Shown here piece after piece: positions 1 through 10,913 of a stretch of 64,000 bases of DNA. Source of the stretch: Typha latifolia (taxonomy: Eukaryota > Streptophyta > Magnoliopsida > Poales > Typhaceae); contig CM034110.1 of NCBI GenBank assembly GCA_019914945.1, positions 2,051,001 through 2,115,000 on the forward strand, read 5' to 3'. The stretch's first letter is position 1, and every line of letters starts with the position of its first letter. The notes below the pieces were generated by a model. That model was given only the letters and a program-made list of their open reading frames with translations, was not told the origin of the DNA and did not search any database. Position numbers and translations under genes: made by a program.

Positions 1-331
1 CGAATAGTGCAAATTTAAATACTAAGTCAGTTTGACTACTGTGTTGTATCATTGTTTAAATAGGAAAGTTTATTTAAGAAGAATGTTTCATGTTATCTAT
101 GCTCACCTTGCATATGTATATTGTTATGATCAATCAAGATTAATTTAATTTTGAGTGATGCATTAGAATTAATTATAATATGCTTTTGATGATTTAATTG
201 ATCTGTGTATGACTTATTTCATTCGATTGTCATATTCTATGTCTTGAATCTATTTTGAATTTTTAGAGGTGCATCTCCAAAAAGATTTTTTGATTTTTTT
301 CTTACATTTTTTACTTTTAAAAAAAAGGGCA

Positions 332-617
332 TTCGAACGCAAATTTTTGAGTTCGAACGCGGTGACTGGCGAGTTCGAACGCGCAGACTAGTGCGTTCGA
401 ACGCACTCGAGGATTCTTTATATATTGCGTCCGAACCCAAGGGTTTTCATCTTCCATCTTCCAAACCCTAGAAACCCTTTATTTTCTCCCTCTCAAATCT
501 TCAAGATCTTAGTATTTTTAATCAAATTTCTCACCACAAACCCTTTTAAAGGGTAGTTCTCCTCCGGATCTAGCATCTTTCGGCCGAATTTCTTAGTTTT
601 TCTTTACTTTTGCGAGA
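332..617 (+). promoter_or_regulatory. promoter-like leader of the internal ORF, with a GCGTTC palindrome array
   Basis: Several TTCGAACGC-type motifs lie at about 330-406, one of them the perfect palindrome GCGTTCGAACGC at 393-404. They are followed by a TATA-like run at about 418-425 and then by a pyrimidine-rich leader with AAACCCTAG-type motifs up to the ATG at 618. The same order (motif array, TATA-like box, pyrimidine-rich leader) is found in the LTRs of this window. The sequence layout is seen directly; that it works as a separate promoter for the ORF is inference. Confidence 0.5.
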
Positions 618-1667
618 ATGCCTAGAAAAACTACAGTTTCTAAGAAACCTAGGCCGCCTTCCTCACCTACTTCGGCTCCCAAGTTTTCGTCATCTACGAC
701 TGCGTGGCGTTACAAACATAATTTTGGCACCCGTCCTGTTATCTGTGAACGACCCATGGTCATTTATGATTTTTCTTCTTTGGGGATAGAATAGATATTT
801 ACTGAGCAAGGATGGTTATCGGTGTGTGGGATGAGCGGGACTGCTTATGTGGAAGTTGTTCGGGAATTTTTTAGTAATGCCACGGTCTTAGACCGTTGTA
901 TACGTTCTACTGTTCGTGGGGTGTCTGTATACTTGGACTCAGATGTTATTTGCGCTGAACTTCGTCTTCCTGATGATGAGTTCCAGTATCCAACGTCTGC
1001 TCCACTTCCAGATGTTGATGAATATGCTGGCACTGTACTGGATCAAAGGGAACGTTGGAAGGGGAACATGATGCCGCATGCGAAGCTGACGTTCGTGGCT
1101 CGCATGCTTCACCTGTTTTGTCTGTACAATGTCACCCCCAAGACTCGACGTTCAAGTATTAGTCTGGATCGTGCATTCCTTCTTCATGCAATGTTATCTG
1201 GAGTCTCGGTTGATTTGGCTGCGGTGATCTATGATTCAATACTCACAACTGCACAGAAAAAAGCACCTCGTGAGGGTTTACCGTTTGGCATCTTTATTAC
1301 AAACTTGTGCACTCAGAGTGGGGTGCGTGTGGATGCTTCAGAACCTTCTCTTACTTCGCACAAACCGTTGGATCGGATTACTCTTAAGCGGAGTCAAGCT
1401 CACGACCAGTCGTCTCCTCTCAAGCCGTCCTCTTCCGCTGCTGCTCGCTCATCGCACCTCGATAGTTCTGATGATAGCTCTGACGGTGACACATCTCACT
1501 GTGAGGGGGAGTTACCACAGTACTTGGACTGTTTCGATCAGCTTAGTACTCAAGTGTAGGATCTCCATTCGGTAGTGAATGATTTACGAGCTGAACAAGC
1601 TCGTTAGGGGACTGTACTTGACTCTGTGTTGACGATTCTTCATCGTCAGTTTCCTCCGAGTTCCTAA
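618..1667 (+). pseudogene. extra ORF of the copia element, 'putative plant transposon protein' domain-like, with three in-frame TAG stops
   Basis: Reading from the ATG at 618, one frame stays open for 349 codons except for TAG stops at 792-794, 1557-1559 and 1605-1607, and ends at a TAA at 1665. The longest open part (822-1559) has the look of the widespread plant domain of unknown function called 'putative plant transposon protein': a conserved GMSGTAY-type motif, an REFFSNA motif, a VRG motif followed by acidic DDEFQY, a WKGNMMPHAKL stretch, an alpha-helical middle and a Ser/Asp-rich tail. The N-terminus is basic and Ser/Pro-rich. The function is unknown. Its position between pol and the 3' LTR is that of the env-like or additional ORFs of Sireviruses. 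All three stops are TAG, which a C-to-T change at a CAG codon would produce. Confidence 0.6.
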
Positions 1668-2031
1668 TCTTTGGCATTTGTGTCAAAAAGGGGGAGAGTG
1701 TCTAGGTGTCTAGGTGTGTAGGGGGAGCATGGTGGTAAGGGGAGTTTATTAGAATCTTTCTGTCTTTCTAATCTTGCTTATAACTTTGCTTGGAGGAATT
1801 GTGAACTTAACTTTCTGTCTATTTAATTACTTTTGAACTTATGCTCCATTGATAACTTGTGTTTGGATTGTTTATTCATTTCAAGTTATTTTCACTTGAT
1901 CTTGGATTGGTATATGTTTATTTGTAGGGATTGATGTGCAAAATATTCTAGACTTGTTGATTGCTCAATTTGAAGTCTTTGTAATATCTTGTAACCTAGG
2001 TGTTTTGTCACAAATTGCCAAAGGGGGAGAT
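1668..2031 (+). other. 3' non-coding tail of the copia element with polypurine tracts
   Basis: There is no gene here. Purine runs of the form A(n)GGGGGAG lie at 1684-1698, 1720-1727 and 2020-2030. The last ends one base before the LTR start and is the expected plus-strand primer; the upstream ones resemble the repeated purine tracts known in Sireviruses. Confidence 0.65.
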
Positions 2032-2954
2032 TGTTAAGTTTTTATTTGTTGGCAATTATGTATAAAATATTCCAAGTGTATTTTCTCATGTAAATGAGCT
2101 TTACACAAGTCTAGAATATCTCTAGTTTAAAGAATTGCAAGATTATTAGAGAAAAGCCGTTGAGTTCACACCGCGTTCACAAACGCGTTCAAACGCAGAA
2201 TCTGCGTTCACACAGACAGAGAGCCGCGTTCACAAACGCGTTCGAACGCGGGTACTACGTTCACACAGACTGAGAGCTGCATTCACAAACGCATTCGAAC
2301 GCAACCTGAAGAATTCATGTTGTCGCGTTCGAACGCACTCGGGCCCGTTCGAACGCACCTGAGATCAAGTCATGTCGTTCGAGCGCACCCGGACCGCGTT
2401 CGAACGCACCAACGAAGTTTGATAAAATTTGGACTTTCGTGAGTACGGTTAAGACTTCAATTTGGCTCTATCTTGGAGATCATATATAAGGATTATGATG
2501 CCCTATCTCTAAGGTGGTGGAAGAAGCATTATTGAAGGAGACTTCTTGAGGCTACATCGGTTCTTCAACTAACAAGGTTCCACTCATCATTAAAAAGTTA
2601 ATCTTTCGTCTTAAAGGTTATCTAGACGAAAGATCAATCTCGAGGGTTACTGAGGTTGGACTTTAATCATGAGAAGCAGTGAATCGTGGGTTCTAGCGAG
2701 CAAGACTGAGAGGAACAAAGTCATTTGGATTGACGGGTTGTTTTGTGAGTTAGTCTTGTAACTACTACTATTCTAGTGATTGGTTTTGATCCGAGTTTGG
2801 ATCCATGGTTTTTTTCCGTTTGGGTTTTTCCACGTTAAAATATTGGCGTTCATCTCTGCTTTCGTTCTTAATATTTCTACGGACTTTTACTTAAGCGAAC
2901 AAGTGATATCATTGCCTAGTATTTAGATACATACTTGTGTCTAGGGGTTTTTCA
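2032..2954 (+). repeat. 3' LTR of the copia element (923 bp)
   Basis: It begins TGTTAAG directly after a polypurine tract and ends TTTTTCA. Related LTRs are at 55630-56675 (+) and 34416-35390 (-). The U3 part at 2160-2415 is packed with GCGTTC half-sites, including perfect palindromes at 2238, 2325 and 2396. A TATA-like box follows at about 2483-2490. Confidence 0.8.
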
Positions 2955-3420
2955 GTGGCTGGTTGAGCTGCCTTTACCTCGGCTTGTATATCCCCGAAGG
3001 CTGTTAATAAACGTGCTTTTGAGTTGGAAATCTATTCTGCCCCGTACTCGATTGCTCACACATTCAAACTCATCTTGGTACCTCCTCAGCATAGTTTATG
3101 GGTTAACTTGGTAAGGGCTGCTTGGAAGTCTTCGTATCCGAAAGGTCCAAACTGAATGCAGGTGGTGTCAACGAATTCTTTCCACGTACAGTAGGAATGA
3201 GCTTGACTCGTTGCTTGGTACTAATGGATGACAGTCTCTTCTAGGTGGAATGACGCCAATAACAGCTTTTGTGCATTAGGTGTTCACTGGTACTCGAAAA
3301 ATTATTCCGCTCGATAGACCCAATCGAGCAGATTGCCTTCATTAAATTGCAGAAAGTTGAGGCAAACAGTTCCTCCTTGGATGGCCATTTCTCTTCTTCC
3401 TCTGGTGGAAACACTCTCCT
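2955..3420 (-). pseudogene. degenerate Ty3/gypsy gag fragment
   Basis: Read on the minus strand from about 3420, this translates with several stops into a gag-like stretch. It contains a LLDWVYRAE-type motif, an ASFHLEE segment and an FGPFGYEDFQAALTKLTH segment, the pattern of the retrotransposon gag domain also seen at 19862-20137 in this window. No LTR can be tied to it. The copia element ends exactly at its edge and probably inserted into it. Confidence 0.6.
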
Positions 3421-3639
3421 CCCTCTCTCAGTCTAGTGTACTTGGCTAACCCAACCGACATCACAAATGCAACATAAGCAAATAAAGGAAATACAATGGC
3501 TAAAGTGCAAATAAGCAAAGGCATAAAAATAGAAAATAGAATCTAATATTCGAGACGGCTTGGTCGAACCCAAGTCATATCACTAATATTTGATTTTCGA
3601 TGGGATTTTGAGCTCATCAATCTATATTTTGGGCCTTCG

Positions 3640-4690
3640 TTGGCTTAAAATATTCTGGATATCAATATCTCTATGCGTGATAGAAATGGTCTTTGGATCT
3701 AGAGGCAGCATCCCTCAGGTATTTCGACTTCCAAGTCAGTCTATGGGTACCTCCATAACCTGAGTGATCCTAGTTACTTCTAGAAAGGTTGAAGGACATT
3801 TGGGTCCTAAGTATCCCTCCTAAAATTAAAATCTTCTTTGAAAACTCTATTGCGGAAACCTACCAACCAAAAACTTCATCCATGGCATTAGGTTGTATTC
3901 AACAACACACGTCTAGTGTGTTCGCTCACTAGCGAAAGCATTCCTCATTTGTTCCTTCTCTGTAGGGTTGCCAATACCTTATGGGCTTTTGCTAAGGCCC
4001 GGCTTTCGGTGTCTTTTTACTTTTGGGATAGCTGGGATCAATGTAGTTAGCTCGTTGTCCTTCTTTGGCAACTCTAAAAATACCGTTATAATGTGGTTTA
4101 CAATGATATCAGCGAAGACTTAGAAAAGGTTTGGACCTGAGCTCTAATCCTTGCTAATGATTATGTTCATAATATTTTCGTTAGTCACATGAAACTCGCC
4201 TCCTCTAGCACTCTAATTCGGTGGGAACCTCCACCACTAGATTGGTGTAAGGTTAATGCCTATGGTTCTTTTAAGGGCCAGTTAGAGTTAGGAAGGGTTT
4301 GATGCGGCTCCTATAGCTCAGCATTGTATGCGGAAGCCATGCCGGTCAAATAAACATTGTTGAGTCTCTTGAACTAAGGAATCACTAACATTCTTGAGTT
4401 AGATTCACAAATTCTAGTGCACATAGTGAATAGACGTGCCATCTTGGATTGTGGAGTCCTTAGTCGATGATATTATTAACCTAACTCATAATTTCAAATA
4501 TTGTAAAGTTAATCATATTTTTTGAGAAAATAATCATGCTACTTATTGACTTAGGATAGTTTGTTATGATATGGATGTATCTGGGATGAGGATTTTTTTT
4601 TTAGCATCTCCAATTTTTTTGACTCTGATACTAATAGAGCTTTTTGTACTCGTGGATGTTAGTTTATTAAATTTCTCTTTTCTTAAAAGA
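3640..4690 (+). pseudogene. 3' end of a LINE (L1-type) retrotransposon: zinc-binding RT tail and RNase H remnants
   Basis: Around 3800-3900 the + strand, allowing for frameshifts, reads as the reverse-transcriptase-associated zinc-binding region of plant LINEs (an IPPKIKIFF motif followed by a LPTKNF-like motif). Around 4216-4330 it reads as the plant LINE RNase H-like domain (RWEPPPLDWCKVNAYGSFKG, then an ALYAEA motif). The usual aspartate of the KVN-DGS motif is replaced by tyrosine. A T-rich end with a TTTTTGTACTCG-like motif follows at about 4643. Many stops show it is dead. Confidence 0.65.
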
Positions 4691-5404
4691 AAACAAGAAA
4701 ATTTGTGTCCAGGGACTTTCTCTTTCTAAAGAAAACTGACATATACAAAAGTGATTTCTTGGGTATCAATGTTTCGTGGGTAAGTTTTCGTTAAGAAGCT
4801 TAGTTTGGACAAAAACTCACCATTAGTAGCTCAAATTGGAATGTCTTGGGCACAGTTTTCAAGATTGCAATATTTTGGGAATAGTTTTCCTTGCTATTAA
4901 TTTATTGCTCCCTGTTTCTTCTGTGCCCAAGGAAACAGTAGCATTAAAGCCCTTTCTGAACAAAATTATGGGCCCAAAGATTTCCATTAAAACCCTGCCT
5001 CCATAAAGATGCTAGTCTCACATGCATGGATGGAAGTCTAAGTTAGAATAGATTTGTTAGGTTTGCAGGAAAGTGTCCCTCTTGATCAAACTATGCATAC
5101 AGATTTGTTGCCTTTGTATATGACAAGAAACTTGAATTAATCTCCATGCTCCTAGTGGGGTGGACAGTTCTTTATAGTGGACTCATGCATGGTGGTCAGA
5201 AAATTCGATGGATTTCTTTCCTTGCTTGCCTTGTTGTTAGGTGGTGAGTGTTAATTCAACATAAGATTTGATATGGTATTGTCATGTCTCTCTCAGCTGC
5301 AATATAAGAACAGGGCAAAATTGTAGGTTCTAATCCTACCATTATTTCACTGCTCTAAATCATGCTCTACATATTTCCTTGAGCATGTGTTATAAAATAT
5401 AAGA
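4691..5404. other. intergenic, nothing recognised
   Basis: AT-rich sequence with no long ORF, RNA gene or clear repeat that I could see. Confidence 0.5.
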
Positions 5405-5830
5405 TTAATTACATTTTGACCCCCTTAATTATCATTCTGCATCATTTTCATTTCCTAAAAAAAAAAGAGTAGATATATATACCCCTAAATTATTTAATTG
5501 TATCACTAAGCCTCCTCTATAACAAATTTTGTTAGAAAAGATGATAAAAAATTAGCTAACCAATTTGGTACATAAAAATACCCTTGCTTTCTTTTTCCCT
5601 CTCGTCTTATAAGTGGATTTTGAAGTAATTAGAGAAGATCAATTTAGAGAAGTTGCTATAGAGACTACTAAAGGAGAAAATGGAAATATATAAAAGGAAT
5701 TCTATCAAAAAATTTAATAAAATACTGATGGAGGGGTTTAGCGATGCAATTAGATAATTTACATGGTGTATTTCTTGAGGAGATGAAAGTGATACAAAGT
5801 GAAAGTTGAAGGGGGTCAAAATGTAATTAA
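5405..5830. mobile_element. MITE with about 50-bp terminal inverted repeats (426 bp)
   Basis: The first and last 22 bases are perfect inverted repeats (TTAATTACATTTTGACCCCC plus two bases), and the match continues imperfectly to about 53 bp. There is no coding capacity. A related but more worn copy lies at 28085-28460; the two share a stretch containing CCTCTATAA and TGTTAGAAAAG. The superfamily cannot be decided because the target-site repeat is ambiguous. Confidence 0.75.
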
Positions 5831-5872
5831 CTCTAAAATATAGGACAATCTTGTCAATATTTTTTTACCTCA

Positions 5873-6064
5873 TTAAGCAAACCTGCAAAGGGTATCAAAT
5901 CCATTTTTAAGAGTTAGATGCATGAATCTAATTAAAATCCCCACTAGCCCATACCTTGTCACAATCTTGCAATGCTCCATCTGCTCAAATCTTCTATCCT
6001 TATTATTAGTATTGTCTCTTTCTTTGGCTTCAATGTTGAAATCCTTGAGCCATATTTTGATCAA
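5873..6064 (-). pseudogene. counterpart of the small ORF at 22696-22887, diverged
   Basis: This is a 63-codon minus-strand ORF in the block upstream of the first DUF1442 gene. About 40 nt around position 5935-5975 match the 3' end of the ORF at 22696-22887 (both contain a VTRYG-type motif), but the rest is poorly conserved and out of frame in places. It may be a decayed copy of a small gene or just duplicated non-coding DNA. Confidence 0.3.
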
Positions 6065-7598
6065 CTTGGACTCACAGCATGTGTGGCTAGATTCTTGGAC
6101 AGGGACAAGTTAGGGAGCAATCGAGCAAGAGAATATTAATTAACAACTAGCAATGAAGACTATGCCCAAAATACTCCAATTCATATAAGGGGTAGCAATT
6201 TGGTCTGTACACACACATATATATATAAATGGGCTCAAAGTCTTCTTTAGGATATTGGTAGATGCTTACTTAATAGACTATTTGTTTCATATTTATTAGA
6301 TGAGTTGCTATATGCGGTCAAATCATTTTTTATCATCTGCACTTTTTTTTGTTTTAATTGATGCTCATGAAAGATTTCATAACCAATAATATTAATAAAT
6401 ATCGATAATACTACCATCTTCAATGATATTATCAATGCCACTGAAAATAAATAATTACCATCATAGTTGAAAATGCCTTTGATCTTTTAGAGATACATGT
6501 ATAGGCAACTATTCTAACTAAATGCTGGTAAAAATTTAGCTGCGTTAAAAGATCCATTCAGTGGCATTTACTAATGTTGTTGATTGTTTGTTTTGTAGTA
6601 ATGCTTGAAACTATAGGTCTAATGATCATCACTAAATTTTGAGTTCTATTCTAGTGCTGCAATAATTTGGTCATGAATCGCCTAGTGGATGAATTGCCTC
6701 CCATGCATGGTTAATTAATTAGCTAACAGAAAAGTCTTGTCGGATTGTTTCATGCAATGCAACATAATCTTGGAGATTTCCCCAATTTATTCTTCTGCCT
6801 GTCGAGGAGCATCAAGAGCTAATACATCATATGAATATTTTGTAAGATGGGGTCAAGCTACACATGAACTAGTCAAACTAGAAATTTCAAGGCATTGTTC
6901 TCTAGTACTAAGAGAGAGATAGTAGCATCGAGATCACCCAAAGTTTAATTAAGTACGACCTATCTAAAATTCTTTAACCCACCACATGATAGTATTTTTG
7001 AATTTATTTGATAAAATGCATGAAATAAATGAAATTGAACATTATATCCAAATATCCAAGTCAGAATGGAAAAATCCTTCCTATAACTTAATCCAATATA
7101 GCTATTTTTTATATTTAGTTTCTAATATAACTAATTTCAATGACAATAGGATAGTGCTCAGAACCTTAGCGGCTTTGGTTCAACTATCGATTAAATTTTC
7201 ACTTCTCTTAAAAAAAACCAAACTTAGGTGTATTATAAAAAAATATTATGTTCCTTTAAAAGAAAACGTAGTACCTATATAATAATATGAGATGAATGAG
7301 TTAGTTCAATTTTGTTAATTTATAATTTATAGACAAATGTATACATAAAAGTTTACAATCTTAGTTGGAAAATATATTTATATCGGTTGCTCCAGCTTTC
7401 ATTTTGATAGTAAAAACTTCACTTACGAACTTGTTACAACTCTCACTTCAAAGATTTAAAATAAGTAATTAAAGAGACAAATTAAGTACGTATTCATGGC
7501 TGTCTATCATAAAGTAAATTACGGTAATCCTCTCAAATGTCGTTATATACTTCATAAAACTGAAGGCAAGTAAAGAAACAGCACATGAAGAGAAAGAC
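5926..7598 (+). repeat. duplicated upstream block, copy A (5' of the first DUF1442 gene)
   Basis: Pieces of this stretch match the region 5' of the second DUF1442 gene: about 5930-6190 matches 22690-23050, and about 6735-6975 matches 25500-25745. With the gene itself this marks a segmental duplication. Between the matching pieces I see no gene. TATA-like sequence at 7543-7549 is the likely promoter of the gene that starts at 7599. Confidence 0.6.
7543..7549 (+). promoter_or_regulatory. TATA-like box of the first DUF1442 gene
   Basis: TTATATA lies 50 to 56 bases before the ATG at 7599. It is the only good candidate in the 150 bases upstream. Confidence 0.45.
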
Positions 7599-8311
7599 AT
7601 GGCTTGGTCCGTAGAAGATGCTACCAAAGCCTACCTCCGAACACTAAAGCTGGTAAGCTAAACCACCGCCCATGGCAATCCTTCATCATATCTATCATTT
7701 TACAACTCTGGCCTTCCTAATCTAGCACTGTGCAGGGAAACAAGCTCATGGAGCCCGACGTCGCCGAATTCGTCTCGGCCCTGGCAGCCGGGAGCGGCGC
7801 TCGCCTCATGGTAGAAGCATGCAGCGAGACCGCCGGTCCAGTTACCCTAGCCATCATCGCCGCGGCAAACCAAACCGCCGGTCGCGCCGTCTGCATCGTT
7901 CGCGGGGCCGACGAGCTGCAATCTTCAGTTGAATTCCTTGGCCCGGAGGCCGAGAACGTAGAGCTCGTCGTCGGGAATGCGAGAGAACTTCTGAGGAGCG
8001 AATATTCCGGCGCCGATTTTGTGATCGTCGACTGCGAGATGGGTGAGTACGAGCAAATGTTTAAGGTGGCCCACGCCGGGGCGGTCCAGGCTTGTGGCGG
8101 TCTCGTGGTAGGTTATAATGCATTCAGCCTGCAATCGAGCGGCGCCAAGATGAGGGCGGAGTATTTACCGATAGGCGGCGGGCTGATGGTGTGCCGGGTG
8201 CCGGCGGGGAGAAAGAGGAGCCAATGGATAGTTCAGGTGGACGAAGAAACCGGTGAGGAGCACGTATTCAGGATCACATCGCCATCGCCTCGGGGAAAAA
8301 GGATATATTGA
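7599..8311 (+). CDS. DUF1442 family protein, first paralogue (two exons: 7599-7652, 7736-8311)
   Basis: This is a 209-residue protein of the plant DUF1442 family, whose members are sometimes placed in the SAM-methyltransferase fold superfamily but have no established reaction. Exon 1 codes for 18 residues starting MAWSVEDATKAYLRTLKL and ends at a GTAAGC donor; the 83-bp intron ends TGCAG, and the junction is phase 0. Family motifs visible: EPDVAEFVSALAAG at about residues 24-37, a hydrophobic strand with VDCEM at 116-120, LPIGGG at 162-167, and the C-terminal TGEEHVFRI at 190-198. The start is chosen because it is in frame, matches the start of the second paralogue and follows a TATA-like box at 7543-7549. 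The exons are GC-rich compared with the flanks. No break is seen. Confidence 0.88.
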
Positions 8312-8541
8312 ATCTAAAATAATTTTGCTTCTTGTTCTTACCGGGAGAATAAGCTTAGATTATATATTATATGCATGGCATGAAGAGATCCTAATTGTCA
8401 ACATGCATGTTTTAGTATGTAAAAATTTACATTGAGTCACTTGGTAACAAAGAATAAGAATAGTTTTAATTTATTTAATCATGCCTACTAAATTCAAACT
8501 TCTTTGACGTCAATTAGCTGCCTGAATTTGACGTAAGGTGA
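8312..8541. other. 3' flank of the first DUF1442 gene
   Basis: AT-rich sequence; presumably the 3' untranslated region. Nothing else is seen. Confidence 0.4.
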
Positions 8542-9103
8542 TGTTACGTACCAGATCGGTATCTAAATCGATTTGGACGTAAAAAATTATATAAATTTTT
8601 GTCATAGTAATCTCATGAGTTATAGATATAATAGTTTTAGTTTTACGTAAATCTAAAATCGAGGTGAAAAGATAAAAATAAAAATTGAAGAAAGGTTAAA
8701 ATGAGGCAGGTTAATAAATATCCGATGTTGTGATAGTCGTCGAAGGGTAGTGACGGCTAAGGATGGTGGTGGATAGTCGTATAGTAGAATAGCTCGTGAT
8801 TGAAGATGGTGGCTAAGGATTGGGTACTTTGAAAGGATCTAGGGCTATGATCTACTCTAAAAATAAAAATAATTTAAATGCTACCATAATAAAATAAAGA
8901 CAATAATAATAAATTAGCTAAATTTAAGATCATTCCATGATAATAATCAACACATGATCGCTCCTAGTGGATCAAATCAAGATGTGAATTATCTATTTTA
9001 TTTAAAATTCAAAATAATAAACAAATCTAACTAATTAACTTGACTTGACTTGACTTGGCTTGACTAACTCGATTGACTTAACCCACATGGTCAGTTTGTA
9101 ACA
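8542..9103 (-). repeat. 3' LTR of element I
   Basis: It pairs with 10914-11468 along its length, and is also similar to the LTRs of G (31872-32420). Confidence 0.75.
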
Positions 9104-10860
9104 ATCTATCATGCTTTCAACACCTTGTCCTCAAGGTGACTAGTCCCTCACATCCTTTTACTCGTACAACTTATTATGCCAATCAGATGACTCAGGTTCA
9201 TCCTCTTCAAGACAACCTAAGATTATGACATGGGCTAGTTGGCGCTTGCATTTATGATCGAGGGTAAAATGGTCATTATACTAAACACATAAGCCTTACT
9301 TTTTACGCTCCTCCAAGTCATTGGGTGTAAAGTGGCACGAGATCTGTTGGCGGTTACGCTAAGCCGTCCGCACGGATTGGGTCAAGGTAGGTACAATCTC
9401 TAGTGGGTCATGGGCTTAGGCTCTTTCTTCGCTTCTCCTTGCTAATCTGATTTAGTAAATCCAACTTGGACTCCATCAGAACCACCAATAAAAATGCATC
9501 ATTAGAATTAAGTAGTGGTCCTTAGGGTCTTGACCTTAGCTTGAATATTAGGCCTAGCCCACTGATGAAGTTATTTTTTAGGACTGAGTTTGACTAGTGG
9601 TTGTCTTGGTTGCAGATTCGTTTGAACTCCTCCCAATAAGGTTGATCTGTTGTTGACTGAGTCAGCTTAAGTCAACATGACTTGAAAATTCTCACTAAGT
9701 TAGACAAAATCGAACACAAATTACATTAGCGAAATCGTGCCAAAACTCAAGTGGTCGAGTCCGCTCTATCGACTGATACCTTTGTGCCTAGGCTGCAAGT
9801 ATGTTTGTCTCAGTCCAATGGCACGGGCCCACCGGATTGTTCCACCAGACATCCTTAAGCTCATACTCGAGCTTGGAGTCATGCACATATGTTCCAAATT
9901 GGTTCGCATGAGGTGGTTGAACCGGTTTGCAAAATTTTCGCCTGCCTTAGAGTTTGCGCACTTTATCTCCTCCATACGCTTGCCTTAAACTTAACCCTAG
10001 AGCTAAGATAGGATTTCGACCTAGGGGTGTTGCCACAAGTACCTGTAGCCTTGATGGCTGCTGGGCAGGGTAGGTGGCTAGCGATAGTCACCATCTAAGG
10101 AGTCATCGCGACGGCAAGCGGTGGTGGAAGGCCAAAATCAAGCTCAAGTTTGATTTGATGCAGCGGTAGCCACAGTGCATCATCGGCTTCCACCGGCCCT
10201 GACAGTTGCGAATGGGGCCCATGGCACCATTGTGTGGGAGCAACGACGGCAGGAAGCCTCAGTGAAGCCATCCCAACATATGGGTAGCTTCCTATGGCAG
10301 TGGCTATCGGGTTCAATGACCCAATGCTCGTTGGTGGCTGCAGTGGCACCATTAGCTAGTAGTCAGCCTGAGAAAGCCAATCGTGGCAGTTGATGGTCGG
10401 GGAAGCACCAGCCCTGCAGCCACCTGCCGCTGGTTTACTACAACTATAATCGCCTTTGTCGATGGTCTTCCGGCTAGTGCCGGCATGAACGATGACCTTG
10501 TCTCATGTGCGACTGGTCTGAGGAAGTGAGTAGACATGACGGTTTGGGTCAAGATCACCTTGATCGTCACCGGTGGAAAGTTGGAGTTTTCGACCCTAGC
10601 TTCCACCGCATGTGGGGAAGATGACCCTGAAGCCACTATTGCAAGTGGCCCTGGCATGGCTATGGTGGCTAGGAGGGTCTGTAGGGTTAGAGGGGTCTCC
10701 ACTACAGTAGAAGGAGGGGTTATAGTGGTGGTTTGGACTAGCTCATTCTTAAATATCGCCTTCGCCCACGTCGATGGCTCATCGTCGACGATGGGCTGGT
10801 GGTGGTGCTGAGAATGCCCCATAAGAACATAGATGAGCTCTTGATCCTCCATGGTTGCTT
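9104..10860 (-). pseudogene. gag of element I, degenerate
   Basis: Read on the minus strand from an ATG at about 10852, a 166-residue open stretch (10352-10852) starts MEDQELI and is Pro/Thr/Ser-rich. Further on come a segment with an ENFANRFNHL motif (about 9930) and a C-terminal zinc-knuckle-like motif at about 9320-9240, GLCx-stop-YNDHFTxDHKC, followed by QLAHVI and LEEDEPE. Stops and frameshifts interrupt it. Gag proteins of this kind form the particle and bind RNA. The same order of segments is found in element X and, without the knuckle, in element G. Confidence 0.6.
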
Positions 10861-10900
10861 CTTCCTCGATTTCATGTTAACCATCATCTAAGGAATGTCA

Positions 10901-10912
10901 GCTTTGATACCA
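10901..10912 (-). promoter_or_regulatory. primer-binding site of element I (initiator tRNA-Met type)
   Basis: The complement reads TGGTATCAAAGC, one mismatch from the TGGTATCAGAGC site used by many plant gypsy elements. It lies one base from the LTR end. Confidence 0.7.
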
Positions 10913-10913
10913 A

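Larger units (their letters stand above)
1..2954 (+). mobile_element. 3' part of a Ty1/copia (Sirevirus-like) retrotransposon
   Basis: The window opens inside an LTR retrotransposon whose 5' LTR, gag and pol would lie to the left. What is visible is a non-coding stretch, an extra ORF in the env-like position (618-1667), a non-coding tail with purine tracts (1684-1698, 1720-1727, 2020-2030) and a full 3' LTR (2032-2954). Several purine tracts near the 3' LTR and an additional ORF after pol are features known from the Sirevirus (Maximus/SIRE) lineage of Ty1/copia; that assignment is inference because no pol is in view. The sequence just after the LTR is a gypsy gag fragment, so this element was probably inserted into an older one. 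Target-site repeats cannot be checked because the left end is outside the window. Confidence 0.75.

Noticed and set aside
330..410. GCGTTCGAACGC motifs as tRNA T-loop or Pol III B-box copies
   Set aside because: The core GTTCGAAC resembles a B box (GGTTCGANNCC), but no A box, tRNA fold or poly-T end accompanies it, and the motifs occur in dense clusters.
3342..3524. 60-codon minus-strand ORF with a hydrophobic start
   Set aside because: It only partly overlaps the gag fragment and in a different frame; nothing else supports it.
5607..5819. 70-codon minus-strand ORF with a hydrophobic product
   Set aside because: It lies wholly inside the MITE at 5405-5830 and has AT-rich, random-looking composition.
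10536..10811. 91-codon + strand ORF
   Set aside because: It is antisense to the gag of element I, whose minus-strand reading is supported by two other copies.
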